This document shows positions 31,880-40,424 of a stretch of DNA of 64,000 nt, piece by piece (position 1 is the stretch's first letter; each line of letters begins with the position of its first letter). Both the position numbers and the translations under genes were made by a program. This stretch comes from Paractinoplanes atraurantiacus (GTDB lineage: Bacteria; Actinomycetota; Actinomycetes; Mycobacteriales; Micromonosporaceae): assembly GCF_900215205.1 (NCBI RefSeq), contig NZ_OBDY01000024.1, positions 72,072 through 136,071 on the forward strand. Direction: 5' to 3'. The notes under the pieces were generated by a model. The model worked only from the letters and a program-made list of their open reading frames with translations, did not search any database and was not told the origin of the DNA.

Positions 31880-32905
31880 CTACTCTGTGCGAGACGATGA
31901 GTCGCGGGGAACGGAGAGCCGCGGGAAGACACGGTGGGCGTTGCCTTCGTAAACCTTGAAGCGGTCCTCGCCGGAAAGGCCGAGCGCGTCCACGTAACGG
32001 CGCGTGTCGTCGAAGTACTGGCCGGTCTCGGGGTCGATGCCTCGCACAGCACCCACCATCTCCGATCCGAAGAGGATGTTGTCAACACCGATCACCTTGA
32101 AGAGGAGGTCGATGCCGGGCTGGTGATAGACGCACGTGTCGAAGAAGACGTTGCCCATGACGGTCTCGCCGAGCGGCGGCCGGCCGAGCATGTCGGCCAG
32201 GCCGCGGAAACGTCCCCAGTGATACGGGACCGCTCCCCCGCCGTGCGGGATGATGAACCGCAGGCCGGGGAAGCGCTGGAACAGGTCCGACTGCAGGAAC
32301 TGCATGAACGCGGTCGTGTCGGCGTTCAGGTAGTGCGAGCCGGTGGCGTGGAAGTTGGTGTTCGTCACCGCCGACACGTGCACCATCGCGGGCACGTCGA
32401 GCTCCACCATCGCCTCGTAGAGCGGGTACCACGACTCGTCGGTGAGCGGCGCCGAGGTCCAGTGGCCGCCGCTCGGGTCGGGGTTGAGGTTGCAGCCGAT
32501 GAAGCCGAGGTCCTCGACGCAGCGGCGCAGCTCGGCCACCGAGCGGGCGATGGGCACGCCGGGCGACTGCGGGAGCTGGCCGACGCCGGCGAAACGGCCG
32601 GGGTAGAGCGTGGTGACCCGGGCGATGAGGTCGTTGCAGGCGGTCGTCCAGGCCCGGCTGACCGCCTCGTCGCCGAAGTGGTGGCCCATCGCGGAGGCGC
32701 GCGGGGAGAAGACGGTCAGGTCGACGCCGCGTTCGGCCATGAGCCGGAGTTGGCTTCCCTCAACGGATTCGCGGATCTCGTCATCGGAGATTCGGGGGTA
32801 CGCGGGTGTGCGGCCCCCGGTCTTGAACGCCTCCTGCTGCTGCGTGCGCCAAGCCGTGTGCGCGGCCGGGGCGGTGGTGTAGTGGCCGTGACAGTCGATG
32901 ATCAC
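31880..32905 (-). CDS. ligJ: LigJ-like 4-oxalomesaconate hydratase (amidohydrolase family)
   Basis: 341 residues. MIIDCHGHYTT at the start, IIPHGGGAVPYHWGRF and FGSEMVGAV give the zinc ligands of the amidohydrolase-2 fold. The start strongly resembles LigJ, which hydrates 4-oxalomesaconate to 4-carboxy-4-hydroxy-2-oxoadipate in protocatechuate 4,5-cleavage and gallate pathways. A decarboxylase of the ACMSD type is the alternative, but the neighbouring tautomerase and aldolase favour the hydratase. Start overlaps the dioxygenase stop (ATGA). Confidence 0.8.
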   Translation of the reverse strand: MIIDCHGHYTTAPAAHTAWRTQQQEAFKTGGRTPAYPRISDDEIRESVEGSQLRLMAERGVDLTVFSPRASAMGHHFGDEAVSRAWTTACNDLIARVTTLYPGRFAGVGQLPQSPGVPIARSVAELRRCVEDLGFIGCNLNPDPSGGHWTSAPLTDESWYPLYEAMVELDVPAMVHVSAVTNTNFHATGSHYLNADTTAFMQFLQSDLFQRFPGLRFIIPHGGGAVPYHWGRFRGLADMLGRPPLGETVMGNVFFDTCVYHQPGIDLLFKVIGVDNILFGSEMVGAVRGIDPETGQYFDDTRRYVDALGLSGEDRFKVYEGNAHRVFPRLSVPRDSSSRTE

Positions 32906-33873
32906 TCGGAGTCCTCCTCGACGGGCACGACCGGGGTGCCGTGGGTGTGGAAGGTGTCGATGGTCTTGAGGCCCCAGGCCTGACCCTTGGCGCGCTCCTC
33001 GCGGGTCCAGCTGATGGTGCGCCAGTCGGGGGCGAGGATGAGGCGCGCGCCGGCGTTGCAGATCTCGATGCGGTTGCCGCCGGGCTCCCAGACGTACAGG
33101 AAGAAGGTCTGCTGAATGGCGTGTTTGTGGGGACCGGTCTCGATGTGGACGCCGGCGTCGAGGCAGACGTCGGCGGCGCGCAGGATCTCCTCGCGCGTGT
33201 CGGTGGCGAAGGCGACGTGGTGCAGGCGGCCGCTGCGGCCGGTCCAGTCCTCGGTGTAGACGAGGTCGTACGTCTTGTTGCCGAGCGAGTACCAGATGGC
33301 CTGCGGCTGGCCGTCGTCCTTGACGATCTGTTCCGTGCAGCGGGCGCCGAGCGTTTCGCTCAGAAACGTGCTCGTTTCCCGCACGTTCGCGGTCAGGTAG
33401 TTCACATGGTCGAGCCGGCGCAGGTTGGCGCCGCGGCCGGGGTACTTGGCCGCCTGATTCTTCAGTGCCGGTTCGTCGGATCTATCGGACTCGTACCAGT
33501 CGACGTCCCAGTACAGGCCCATCTCGTGGCCGTCGGGATCTTCGAACAGGTGGACCTCACCCAGACCGGGGACGTCTGAGGTCGATTTGCCGGCTTTCAC
33601 GGCGATACGCAGGCGATCAAGAGCCTGCGGACTCGCCGCCCGCAGATAGGTGCGCCCGATTCCGGCGTCGGCATTTCGGACAAGCCGGATCGTCCAGGAC
33701 TGGTAGTCATCCCATGTGTGCAAGTAGATCGAGGAAGCGTCGCGGTGCACCTCGCGCAGGCCCATGACGTCGACGAAGAAGTCGCGCGACTCCTCCAGCA
33801 CCGCCGTGCGCAGCTCGATCGGCCCCACATGGGCGATGTCCCGGCGCCGGTCCGGGTCATGCGTGACGCTCAT
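32902..33873 (-). CDS. VOC-family type I extradiol dioxygenase
   Basis: 323 residues from the ATG at 33873 (MSVTHDPDRRRDIAHVG). Two vicinal-oxygen-chelate modules. The C-terminal one has the Fe(II) triad in LDHVNYL, LHHVAFATD and GGNRIEI, as in catechol 2,3-dioxygenases; a GHEMGLYW stretch closes the first module. It presumably opens the aromatic ring ahead of the hydratase and tautomerase in this cluster. Pathways of this kind normally use the unrelated LigAB-type enzyme. Overlaps both neighbours by 4 bp. Confidence 0.85.
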   Translation of the reverse strand: MSVTHDPDRRRDIAHVGPIELRTAVLEESRDFFVDVMGLREVHRDASSIYLHTWDDYQSWTIRLVRNADAGIGRTYLRAASPQALDRLRIAVKAGKSTSDVPGLGEVHLFEDPDGHEMGLYWDVDWYESDRSDEPALKNQAAKYPGRGANLRRLDHVNYLTANVRETSTFLSETLGARCTEQIVKDDGQPQAIWYSLGNKTYDLVYTEDWTGRSGRLHHVAFATDTREEILRAADVCLDAGVHIETGPHKHAIQQTFFLYVWEPGGNRIEICNAGARLILAPDWRTISWTREERAKGQAWGLKTIDTFHTHGTPVVPVEEDSE

Positions 33874-34919
33874 CCGATTGCCTTTCCGCTGCGCGGCCAC
33901 ACCAGGCCGTCGGACAACTTGCGCGCGGTGCGCAACACGCTGCTGCGCACCAGACGGGCCTGCGGCCCTTCACCTTCGAGATCGACGTACGCGTCGAAGT
34001 AGCCGCTCGGGTGCTCGACGCGCACCAGGCGATCGCTCGCCTCACCCCGCGCGCGCAGGGCGGCGGCCACCGACACCGCACCGAGGACACCGATCGCCGC
34101 GTGCACACGATGAGGGATGAACGTGCGCGTATGAACAGTTCCGTCCATGCGAGCGCGGGAAATGATGCTGATTTTCGGGACGGTCGTGTCGCGGACGTCG
34201 CCGAGCCCCATGGCCCGGCCCGCCTCCAGCCGGATCGCCTCGACCTTGGCTCGCAGGGCGTCGTCGGCCTCGAGCTTCTCGGGCGGTTCGTCGCCGTCGA
34301 GGCCCAGATCCGCCGCGCGGACGAGCACCACGGGCATGCCGGCGTCGACCGCGGTCGCCCCGACGCCGGCGAAGACGTCGACCACCTCGCCGGTGGGGAA
34401 GAGCGGGGCGTCGCCGCCGGGAAAGGCGATGTCGATCGGGGCCGCGGGGAACGGCGTACCGGCCATCACGGTGTCGCCGTCGTACTCGACTTGGCCGGCG
34501 GGCGTTCGCACTGTCGCTTCGGCGAGGCTGACCGTGGGGTTCATGATGCGGATCCGCACGGTGGTGGTCTCCCCCGCCGCGGCCACCAGCCCGCGCTCGA
34601 TGGCGAACGGACCGACGCCGGCGAGCAGATTGCCGCACGTCTGCGCGTCCGTGACGATCGCCTTGTCCGGCACCACTTGCAGGAAGAGATAGTCGACGTC
34701 GGCGTCCGGTGACGCCGAGGGCCCGACCACCGCGACCTTGCTCGTCAGCGGATGCCCGCCCCCGATCCCGTCGATCTGCCGCTCGTCGGGCGACCCCATG
34801 ACGCGCAGCAGCAGATCGTCGCGCTCCGCCGGATCCGCCGGGAGGTCCGAAGCGAGGAAGTAGGCGCCCTTGGAACTGCCCCCACGCATCTGCATGCAGC
34901 GAATGCCGTCAGACGTCAC
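33870..34919 (-). CDS. galD: PrpF/GalD-like 4-oxalomesaconate tautomerase
   Basis: 349 residues of the PrpF isomerase family (diaminopimelate-epimerase fold): MQMRGGSSKGAYFLASDLP, IDGIGGGHPLTSKVAVV and a central DAQTCGNLLAGVGPFAIERG with the catalytic Cys. In Pseudomonas GalD interconverts keto and enol forms of 4-oxalomesaconate after gallate ring cleavage. The adjacent hydratase and the aldolase at 35016 support the same role here. Methylitaconate isomerase-like activity is the alternative. Confidence 0.78.
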   Translation of the reverse strand: MTSDGIRCMQMRGGSSKGAYFLASDLPADPAERDDLLLRVMGSPDERQIDGIGGGHPLTSKVAVVGPSASPDADVDYLFLQVVPDKAIVTDAQTCGNLLAGVGPFAIERGLVAAAGETTTVRIRIMNPTVSLAEATVRTPAGQVEYDGDTVMAGTPFPAAPIDIAFPGGDAPLFPTGEVVDVFAGVGATAVDAGMPVVLVRAADLGLDGDEPPEKLEADDALRAKVEAIRLEAGRAMGLGDVRDTTVPKISIISRARMDGTVHTRTFIPHRVHAAIGVLGAVSVAAALRARGEASDRLVRVEHPSGYFDAYVDLEGEGPQARLVRSSVLRTARKLSDGLVWPRSGKAIG

Positions 34920-34962
34920 GACGGTGCCCCCTCACCCATCGTGCGCACTGACTGCGCGTTCG

Positions 34963-34990
34963 CGCGCGCTCGTTCACATTCGAGCGCGCG
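34963..34990. promoter_or_regulatory. Perfect inverted repeat between aldolase and tautomerase genes
   Basis: CGCGCGCTCG-N8-CGAGCGCGCG, a 10-bp perfect stem with an 8-nt loop (TTCACATT), in the 96-bp gap inside the catabolic operon. It may attenuate read-through from the aldolase gene or serve as an operator for a separate promoter of the galD-ligJ-esterase set. Confidence 0.5.
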
Positions 34991-35015
34991 GCTGAACGGC
35001 GCTGGACGCCGGCGG

Positions 35016-35729
35016 TCACGGGAGGTCGTCCACGTACTCGACGCCGAGCTCGGCGAGAAGAGGGCGCAGGTGGTAGAGGTCGACGCCCAGCGTTCCCTCG
35101 GCCAGGGTCTTGCGCTTGGCCTCCTCGTTGGCCAGCCGCTTGCGGGCGGCTTCGACGGTTGCCGCGCCTTGGGCGATCGGCAGGGCGAGCACGCCGTCGT
35201 CGTCGGCGACGATGATGTCGCCCGGGTGTACGAGCTGGCCGTCGGCCACCACCGGCACGTTCACCGAGCCGGGGCTGGCCTTCACAGTGCCCTGCGCGTG
35301 GACGGCCCGCGACCAGACCGGGAAGCCGATCTCACGCAACGTGGCGATGTCCCGTACACCCGCGTCAATGACCAGACCCACGACGCCGCGCGCCATCAAC
35401 GACGTGGCCAGCAGGTCGCCGAACATGCCGTCGGTCGACGGGGAGGTCGTGGTCACGACCAGGACGTCGCCGGGGCGGCAGACCTCGACGGCCGCGTGGA
35501 TCATCAGGTTGTCGCCGGGGTGGCAGGAGACGGTGATGGCCGAGCCGGCGATCGCCGGCCCCTGCTGGCGGGCCTGGATCGCCGGGCCCAGCAGGCCGAT
35601 GCGGCCGGCCGCCTCGTGCACTGTGGCCACTCCCGCGTCGCGCAGGGCCTCGATGGTCGCGGGTTCGGCCCGGCTCACGTTCCGGACGACGTAATGCGAT
35701 GCCACTCGTGCCTCCTTCGTTGCAGCCAT
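35016..35729 (-). CDS. ligK: LigK/GalC-like 4-carboxy-4-hydroxy-2-oxoadipate aldolase (RraA fold)
   Basis: 237 residues of the RraA-like family. GMFGDLLATSLMARG followed by VIDAGVRD holds the Asp-x20-Arg-Asp catalytic signature of class II pyruvate aldolases. HPGDIIVADDDGVLALP closes the domain, and a C-terminal helical extension (ANEEAKRKTLAEGTLGVDLY) is typical of HMG/CHA aldolases and absent from RNase regulator RraA. Splits the hydratase product to pyruvate and oxaloacetate. Divergent from the ABC importer. Confidence 0.85.
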   Translation of the reverse strand: MAATKEARVASHYVVRNVSRAEPATIEALRDAGVATVHEAAGRIGLLGPAIQARQQGPAIAGSAITVSCHPGDNLMIHAAVEVCRPGDVLVVTTTSPSTDGMFGDLLATSLMARGVVGLVIDAGVRDIATLREIGFPVWSRAVHAQGTVKASPGSVNVPVVADGQLVHPGDIIVADDDGVLALPIAQGAATVEAARKRLANEEAKRKTLAEGTLGVDLYHLRPLLAELGVEYVDDLP

Positions 35730-35758
35730 GTCTACGGCTCGTGAAGAACGTAGTCAAG

Positions 35759-35782
35759 ATTGTCTTCCAAATTGTTGACAAT
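35759..35782. promoter_or_regulatory. Operator-like element in the divergent aldolase/ABC promoter
   Basis: ATTGTTGACAAT (35771-35782), a palindrome with ATTGT/ACAAT arms, preceded by a further half-site ATTGTC (35759-35764). It sits between the divergent aldolase and substrate-binding-protein genes, where it could control both. The shape is like GntR/FadR-type sites. An embedded TTGACA at 35775 may be a -35 element. No cognate regulator is adjacent. Confidence 0.5.
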
Positions 35783-35834
35783 ATGGGTAACGTCCGCGGC
35801 GTCGGCCCGCTTCGTCGGCTTCTTGGAGGACTTC

Positions 35835-36794
35835 ATGCTCCGCCGTTCATTCGCCATAGTCATCGCCTCCGCCCTGTTCGCGACCGCCGCGTGCGGTGGC
35901 GACGGCGGGGACGCCGCCACTTCTTCCGACGGCACCACCGCGCTCAAGGTCGGCGTCATCCCCATCGTCGACGTCGCGCCGATTTACCTGGGCGTCAAAC
36001 AGGGCTTCTTCAAAGAGGAGGGCCTGGAGGTCACGCTCGAGACCGCGCAGGGCGGCGCCGCCATCGTGCCCGGCGTCGTCAGCGGCCAGTTCCAGTTCGG
36101 CTTCAGCAACACCACCTCGCTGCTGTTGGCCTCCTCGCAGGGCCTGCCGCTGAAGGTGGTCACGGCCGGCGTCGCCTCCACCGGCGAGGCCGACAAGGAC
36201 TTCGGCGCCGTCATCGTCAAGAAGGACAGCCCGATCACGACCGCGGCCGACCTCGCCGGCAAGCGCATCGCCGTCAACACCCTGAAGAACATCAACACCA
36301 CGACCATCAACAAGGTGGTACGCGACGCCGGCGGCGACCCCGCGACCATCAAATACGTGGAGCTCGGCTTCCCCGACATCGCCGCCGCCGTGGCCAAGGG
36401 CGACGTCGACGCCGGCCAGGTGGTCGAGCCGTTCCTGACCATCGCCACCGGCCAGGGCGACCGCCAGGTCGTCTCCAACTACGCGGGCACCGATCCCGAC
36501 CTCATGGTCGGCATGTACTTCGGCTCGCAGCAGTTCCTCGACAAGAACCCCGAGGTGGCCAAGAAGTTCACGGCCGCCATGACCAAGTCGCTCGAGTACG
36601 CGTCGAGCCACGGCGACGAGGCGCGGGCGGTCCTCAACGACTACACGAAGATCGACCCCGCGGTGCAGAAGAGCCTGGTGCTGCCGAAGTGGCCGGGCAC
36701 CGTCGACAAGGACTCCGTGCAGGTGCTGTCGGACCTGGCCCTCAAGGACGGCCTCATCACCAAGCAGCCGGACCTCGGGACGCTGCTTCCGTGA
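35835..36794 (+). CDS. ABC transporter substrate-binding lipoprotein (NMT1/TauA type)
   Basis: 319 residues from the ATG at 35835 (TTGGAGGA ribosome site); the longer frame lies over the operator. Lipoprotein signal ending FATAAC, then the SsuA/TauA/NMT1 pattern VGVIPIVDVAPIYLGVKQGFFKEEGL, VSGQFQFGFSNTTSLLLASSQGLPLK and DVDAGQVVEPFL. Probably captures an aromatic acid or ester for the divergent catabolic cluster. The stop overlaps the first permease start (GTGA). Confidence 0.88.
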   Translation: MLRRSFAIVIASALFATAACGGDGGDAATSSDGTTALKVGVIPIVDVAPIYLGVKQGFFKEEGLEVTLETAQGGAAIVPGVVSGQFQFGFSNTTSLLLASSQGLPLKVVTAGVASTGEADKDFGAVIVKKDSPITTAADLAGKRIAVNTLKNINTTTINKVVRDAGGDPATIKYVELGFPDIAAAVAKGDVDAGQVVEPFLTIATGQGDRQVVSNYAGTDPDLMVGMYFGSQQFLDKNPEVAKKFTAAMTKSLEYASSHGDEARAVLNDYTKIDPAVQKSLVLPKWPGTVDKDSVQVLSDLALKDGLITKQPDLGTLLP

Positions 36795-37585
36795 CGGTCG
36801 TCAGCCTTCCCGGCCGGGCCTCGGCCCGGCCGGTCTCCCTCGGACTCCTCGGCCTCGCCGCCGCCGTCGCCCTTCTCGAGCTGCTCCCCCGTCTGGGCAT
36901 AGTGGACAGCCGGTTCCTGCCACCGTTCAGCGCGATGGTCCGCTCGCTCGCCGAGCAGGCGACGACCGCCGCCTTCTGGACCGCCACCGGGCAGACGTTG
37001 CGCGGGTGGGCGCTCGGCCTCGCGATCGCCATGGCCGCCGGCATCGCCGCCGGCGTGGTGGTCGGCAGCGTCCCGCTGCTGCGGGCGCTGACCGCCTCGA
37101 CCATCGAGTTCCTGCGCCCGATCCCGTCGGTCGCACTCATTCCGCTGGTCGTGCTCATCTACGGCAGCGAGATGCCGTCGGCGCTCGTGCTGGTCGTCTA
37201 CGCCTCGTTCTGGCAGGTGCTGGTGCAGGTGCTGTACGGCGTGGCCGACGTCGACCCGGTCGTGCGGGACACCGCCCGGTCGTACCGCTTCTCGCGGCGC
37301 GCGATCGTGCGGACCGTCGTCTGGCCGACCGCGATGCCGTACGTCGTCACGGGTTTCCGCCTCGCGGCCTCGGTCGCCCTGATCCTCGAGATCACCGCCG
37401 AGCTCATCATCGGCGTGCCCGGGCTGGGCCGGTCGATCGGGCTGGCGCAGAGCTCCGGCGCCGTCGCCGAGACGTACGCCCTCGTGTTGGTCGTGGGGGT
37501 CATTGGCGTGCTCGTCAACGTGCTCGCGCGGGCGGTCGAGAAGCGCGCTTTGCGATGGCACACCTCAGTCAGGAGGGATCTGTGA
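36791..37585 (+). CDS. ABC transporter permease (SsuC/TauC type) 1
   Basis: 264 residues from the GTG at 36791. Six hydrophobic segments; the cytoplasmic coupling loop reads VRDTARSYRFSRRAIVRTVVWPTAMP, typical of BPD_transp_1 permeases for sulfonates, nitrate or aromatic acids. Overlaps neighbouring genes at both ends by 4 bp. Forms a heterodimeric channel with the next gene. Confidence 0.9.
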   Translation: MTVVSLPGRASARPVSLGLLGLAAAVALLELLPRLGIVDSRFLPPFSAMVRSLAEQATTAAFWTATGQTLRGWALGLAIAMAAGIAAGVVVGSVPLLRALTASTIEFLRPIPSVALIPLVVLIYGSEMPSALVLVVYASFWQVLVQVLYGVADVDPVVRDTARSYRFSRRAIVRTVVWPTAMPYVVTGFRLAASVALILEITAELIIGVPGLGRSIGLAQSSGAVAETYALVLVVGVIGVLVNVLARAVEKRALRWHTSVRRDL

Positions 37586-38349
37586 GACGCGTACTGCCGG
37601 CTCTGGCTCTGCCCGTGGTCCTCATCGCCGCCTGGTGGGTGGCGTCGGCCGGCAGCACCAGCTTCTTCTGGCCGCCGCTGCGCACGATCGTCGAGGCCTT
37701 CCCGCGCACGTGGACGGCCGACCCGCTGGTCAACGACGTCCTGCCCAGCCTGGCCCGGCTCGCGATCGGCTACCTCGCCGCGGTCGTGGCCGGGGTCGCG
37801 CTCGGCGTGGCCATCGGGTCGTCGCGCACGCTCCGAGAGCTCAGCGAGCCGCTGCTGGAGTTCTTGCGCGCGGTGCCGCCGCCGGTGCTCGTCCCGGTCA
37901 TCGCGCTGTTCGCCGGATACACCGGCTGGACCTCGAAGATCATCACGATCGCGCTCGGCTGCGTGTGGCCCGTCCTGCTCAACACCATCGAGGGAGTGCG
38001 CTCCCTCGACGAGGTGCTGCGCGACACCGCCCGCTCCTACCGGTTCGGCCGGGTGGCGACGCTGTGGCACGTGGTGCTGCGCGGGGCCAGCCCGCGGATC
38101 GTCACCGGCGCCCGGCAGGCGCTGTCGATCGGCGTGATCCTCATGGTGATCAGCGAGCTGTTCGGGGCCGACCGCGGCCTCGGCGCCGCCATCGTGCAGT
38201 TCCAGCGGGGCTTCGCCATCCCGCAGATGTGGACCGGCATCATCCTGCTCGGCCTGATCGGCGTCGCCCTGTCCGGGCTGTTCCGCCTGGTCGAGCACCG
38301 AACCCTGGCCTGGTACCGCGGGCTGCGCCAGGCCGAACGAGGAGCCTAG
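37582..38349 (+). CDS. ABC transporter permease (SsuC/TauC type) 2
   Basis: 255 residues from the GTG at 37582. Same fold as the previous gene; coupling loop LRDTARSYRFGRVATLWHVVLRGASP. Two distinct permease genes in this transporter class mean a heterodimer; many relatives have one. The ATPase gene follows 4 bp later. Confidence 0.9.
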   Translation: MRRVLPALALPVVLIAAWWVASAGSTSFFWPPLRTIVEAFPRTWTADPLVNDVLPSLARLAIGYLAAVVAGVALGVAIGSSRTLRELSEPLLEFLRAVPPPVLVPVIALFAGYTGWTSKIITIALGCVWPVLLNTIEGVRSLDEVLRDTARSYRFGRVATLWHVVLRGASPRIVTGARQALSIGVILMVISELFGADRGLGAAIVQFQRGFAIPQMWTGIILLGLIGVALSGLFRLVEHRTLAWYRGLRQAERGA

Positions 38350-38353
38350 AGAA

Positions 38354-39160
38354 ATGACCGTCATCCTCAACGTCGACGGCCTGGCCAAGACGTACACCGG
38401 GCACGGCCGCGAGGTCGAGGCGATCCGCGACCTCACCTTTCAGATCCACAAGGGAGAGCTGGTCTGCATCGTCGGCCCGTCCGGCGCCGGCAAGACCACG
38501 CTGCTGCGGTGTGTCGCCGGCCTGCTCGACTCCTCGGGCGGCGAGATCGAGCTGGACGGCGCCTCGGTCAAGGAACCGCCGCCCGGCATGGCGGTGGTCT
38601 TCCAGGAGTACGGGCGCAGCCTGTTCCCCTGGCTGACGGTCCGCAAGAATGTCGAGCTGCCGTTGCGCGAGAAGGGCCTGGGCAAGGCCGACCGCCGCGC
38701 GAAGGTGGAGGCGGCGCTGGACGCGGTGGGCCTGCGCGACAGCGCCGACGCCCACCCCTGGCAGCTCTCCGGCGGCATGCAGCAGCGGGTGGCCATCGCC
38801 CGCGCCGTCGCCTACGAGCCGAGCGTCCTGCTCATGGACGAGCCGTTCGCCGCGGTGGACGCGCAGACCCGCGCCGACCTGGAGGATCTGGTCCGCCGGC
38901 TCTGGCTCCAACTCGGCGTCACCGTGCTGTTCGTGACGCACGACATCGACGAGTCGGTCTATCTGGGGCAACGGGTCCTGGTGCTCTCCAACCGCCCGAC
39001 AGTGGTCCTGGAGGACGTGCGGATCGACCTGCCCGACGAGCGGGACCAGCTCGGCACCCGATCGTCAGCCCGCTTCTCCGAACTGCGAGGCCACGTCTAC
39101 GAGCTCATCCAGCTGGCGAAGAAGGGACATCGCCCAGCTTCGCCACCGTCAGCAGGATGA
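38354..39160 (+). CDS. ABC transporter ATP-binding protein (TauB/SsuB type)
   Basis: 268 residues. Walker A GPSGAGKTT (about 41-49), Q-loop VFQEYGRSLFPW, signature LSGGMQQR (about 138-145), Walker B VLLMDEPFAAVD and switch His in LFVTHDIDES. Powers import through the two permeases. Its end overlaps the convergent cupin gene by 56 bp. Confidence 0.93.
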   Translation: MTVILNVDGLAKTYTGHGREVEAIRDLTFQIHKGELVCIVGPSGAGKTTLLRCVAGLLDSSGGEIELDGASVKEPPPGMAVVFQEYGRSLFPWLTVRKNVELPLREKGLGKADRRAKVEAALDAVGLRDSADAHPWQLSGGMQQRVAIARAVAYEPSVLLMDEPFAAVDAQTRADLEDLVRRLWLQLGVTVLFVTHDIDESVYLGQRVLVLSNRPTVVLEDVRIDLPDERDQLGTRSSARFSELRGHVYELIQLAKKGHRPASPPSAG

Positions 39161-39461
39161 CGCTGTCCTCGAGCGCTTCGAGGCTGTGCCGCGCGTTCGG
39201 GATGATGACGAGCTCGCCCGCCCCGGCGTCGCCCGCGTCGTCTCCCGCGGCCAGTCGCACGCGCCCGCTGAGGATCTGAAGGGTCGCGTCGCCCGGACTG
39301 TTGTGCTCGTGCAGCAGTTGGCCGGCGGCGAGCGCGATGACCGTCTGCCGCAGGGTGGTCGTGTGGTTGCCGAAGACGGTGTGCGCGCCGCGGCCGCTCG
39401 TCGCGTCCCGGGCGGTGATCGTCTCCTTGGCCGCCAGCTCCGTCAGCGAGATCTTCTCCAT
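39105..39461 (-). CDS. Small cupin-domain protein
   Basis: 118 residues, single cupin: GQLLHEHNSPGDATLQILSG (metal His pair) and GELVIIPNARHSLEAL. Resembles cupins that follow oxidative or detoxification genes. No DNA-binding domain. Convergent with the ABC ATPase gene; role unknown. Confidence 0.8.
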   Translation of the reverse strand: MEKISLTELAAKETITARDATSGRGAHTVFGNHTTTLRQTVIALAAGQLLHEHNSPGDATLQILSGRVRLAAGDDAGDAGAGELVIIPNARHSLEALEDSVILLTVAKLGDVPSSPAG

Positions 39462-39611
39462 GACTCCACTCTGCGGGCCGTACGGACCTTCGCGCAGAGG
39501 CGAAGGTCCCGACCTCAGCAGTCATTCGACGGACGGCTCGGGGGCGCGACGAACGCAGGCTCGGTCACGGAGGAGGTGCGGGGCCGTCCCGCACCGGTGA
39601 AGGAGCTTTCC

Positions 39612-40424
39612 GTGTTGAAGTGGAAGTCGCTGGCGCTCGCGGGCGCCGTGGCCGTGTCCGTCCTCGCCGTCGCCCCGGTGGGCGCGTCGGCCGAGACGGT
39701 CACGTCGAAATCGCACACCGTCAAGCCGACCGTGGTGCTGGTGCACGGGGCGTGGGCCGACGCGTCCGGCTGGAACGGGGTGACCCAGCGCCTGCAGGCC
39801 AAGGGCTACCAGGTCATCTCGCCGGCCAACCCGCTGCGCGGCGTGGCCGAGGACAGCGCCTATCTCAAGAGCTTCCTGTCCACGATCAGCGGCCCGGTGG
39901 TCCTGGTCGGCCACTCGTACGGCGGTGCCGTCATCACCAACGCGGCCACCGGCAACGAGAACGTGAAGTCGCTGGTCTACATCTCGGCGTACGCCCCGGC
40001 CCAGGGCGAGACGATCGCCCAGGCCGGCGCCCTGGCCGGCGGCGACAACTCGGTGCTGGTGTCGCATCTGGTGAAGCGGCCGTACCCGAACTCGGGCGGC
40101 TACGCCGACACCACCGTCGACCCGGCCTGGTTCCCGAAGCTGTTCGCGGCCGACGCCCCGCTGAGCGAGACCCGGCTGATGGCCACCCAGCAGCGCCCGC
40201 TCTCGACGGCCGCCTTCGAGGGCACCACCGGCGTTCCGGCCTGGAAGAGCATCCCGGCCTACTACATGGTGGCGCTGAACGACCAGACCATCCCGCCGGT
40301 GGCCGAGAAGGCGATGGCGGCCCGCGCCGCCAAGGGCCGCACCGTGATGATCCACAGCTCGCACGCGGCGATGGTGGCTCACCCGGCCGCGGTCACCGAT
40401 CTGATTCTGCGCGCGAGCCGCTGA
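39612..40424 (+). CDS. Secreted alpha/beta hydrolase
   Basis: 270 residues, GTG start after AAGGAGC. Signal peptide about 1-27 (ALAGAVAVSVLAVAPVGASAE). HGAWAD oxyanion segment (about 45-50), nucleophile GHSYGG with Ser about 102, late His in HSSHAAMVAHP. Closely related in motif and length to the cytosolic hydrolase at 42630. The large regulator gene between the two is convergent with this gene and divergent from the other. An esterase or dienelactone-like hydrolase; substrate unknown. Confidence 0.85.
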   Translation: MLKWKSLALAGAVAVSVLAVAPVGASAETVTSKSHTVKPTVVLVHGAWADASGWNGVTQRLQAKGYQVISPANPLRGVAEDSAYLKSFLSTISGPVVLVGHSYGGAVITNAATGNENVKSLVYISAYAPAQGETIAQAGALAGGDNSVLVSHLVKRPYPNSGGYADTTVDPAWFPKLFAADAPLSETRLMATQQRPLSTAAFEGTTGVPAWKSIPAYYMVALNDQTIPPVAEKAMAARAAKGRTVMIHSSHAAMVAHPAAVTDLILRASR

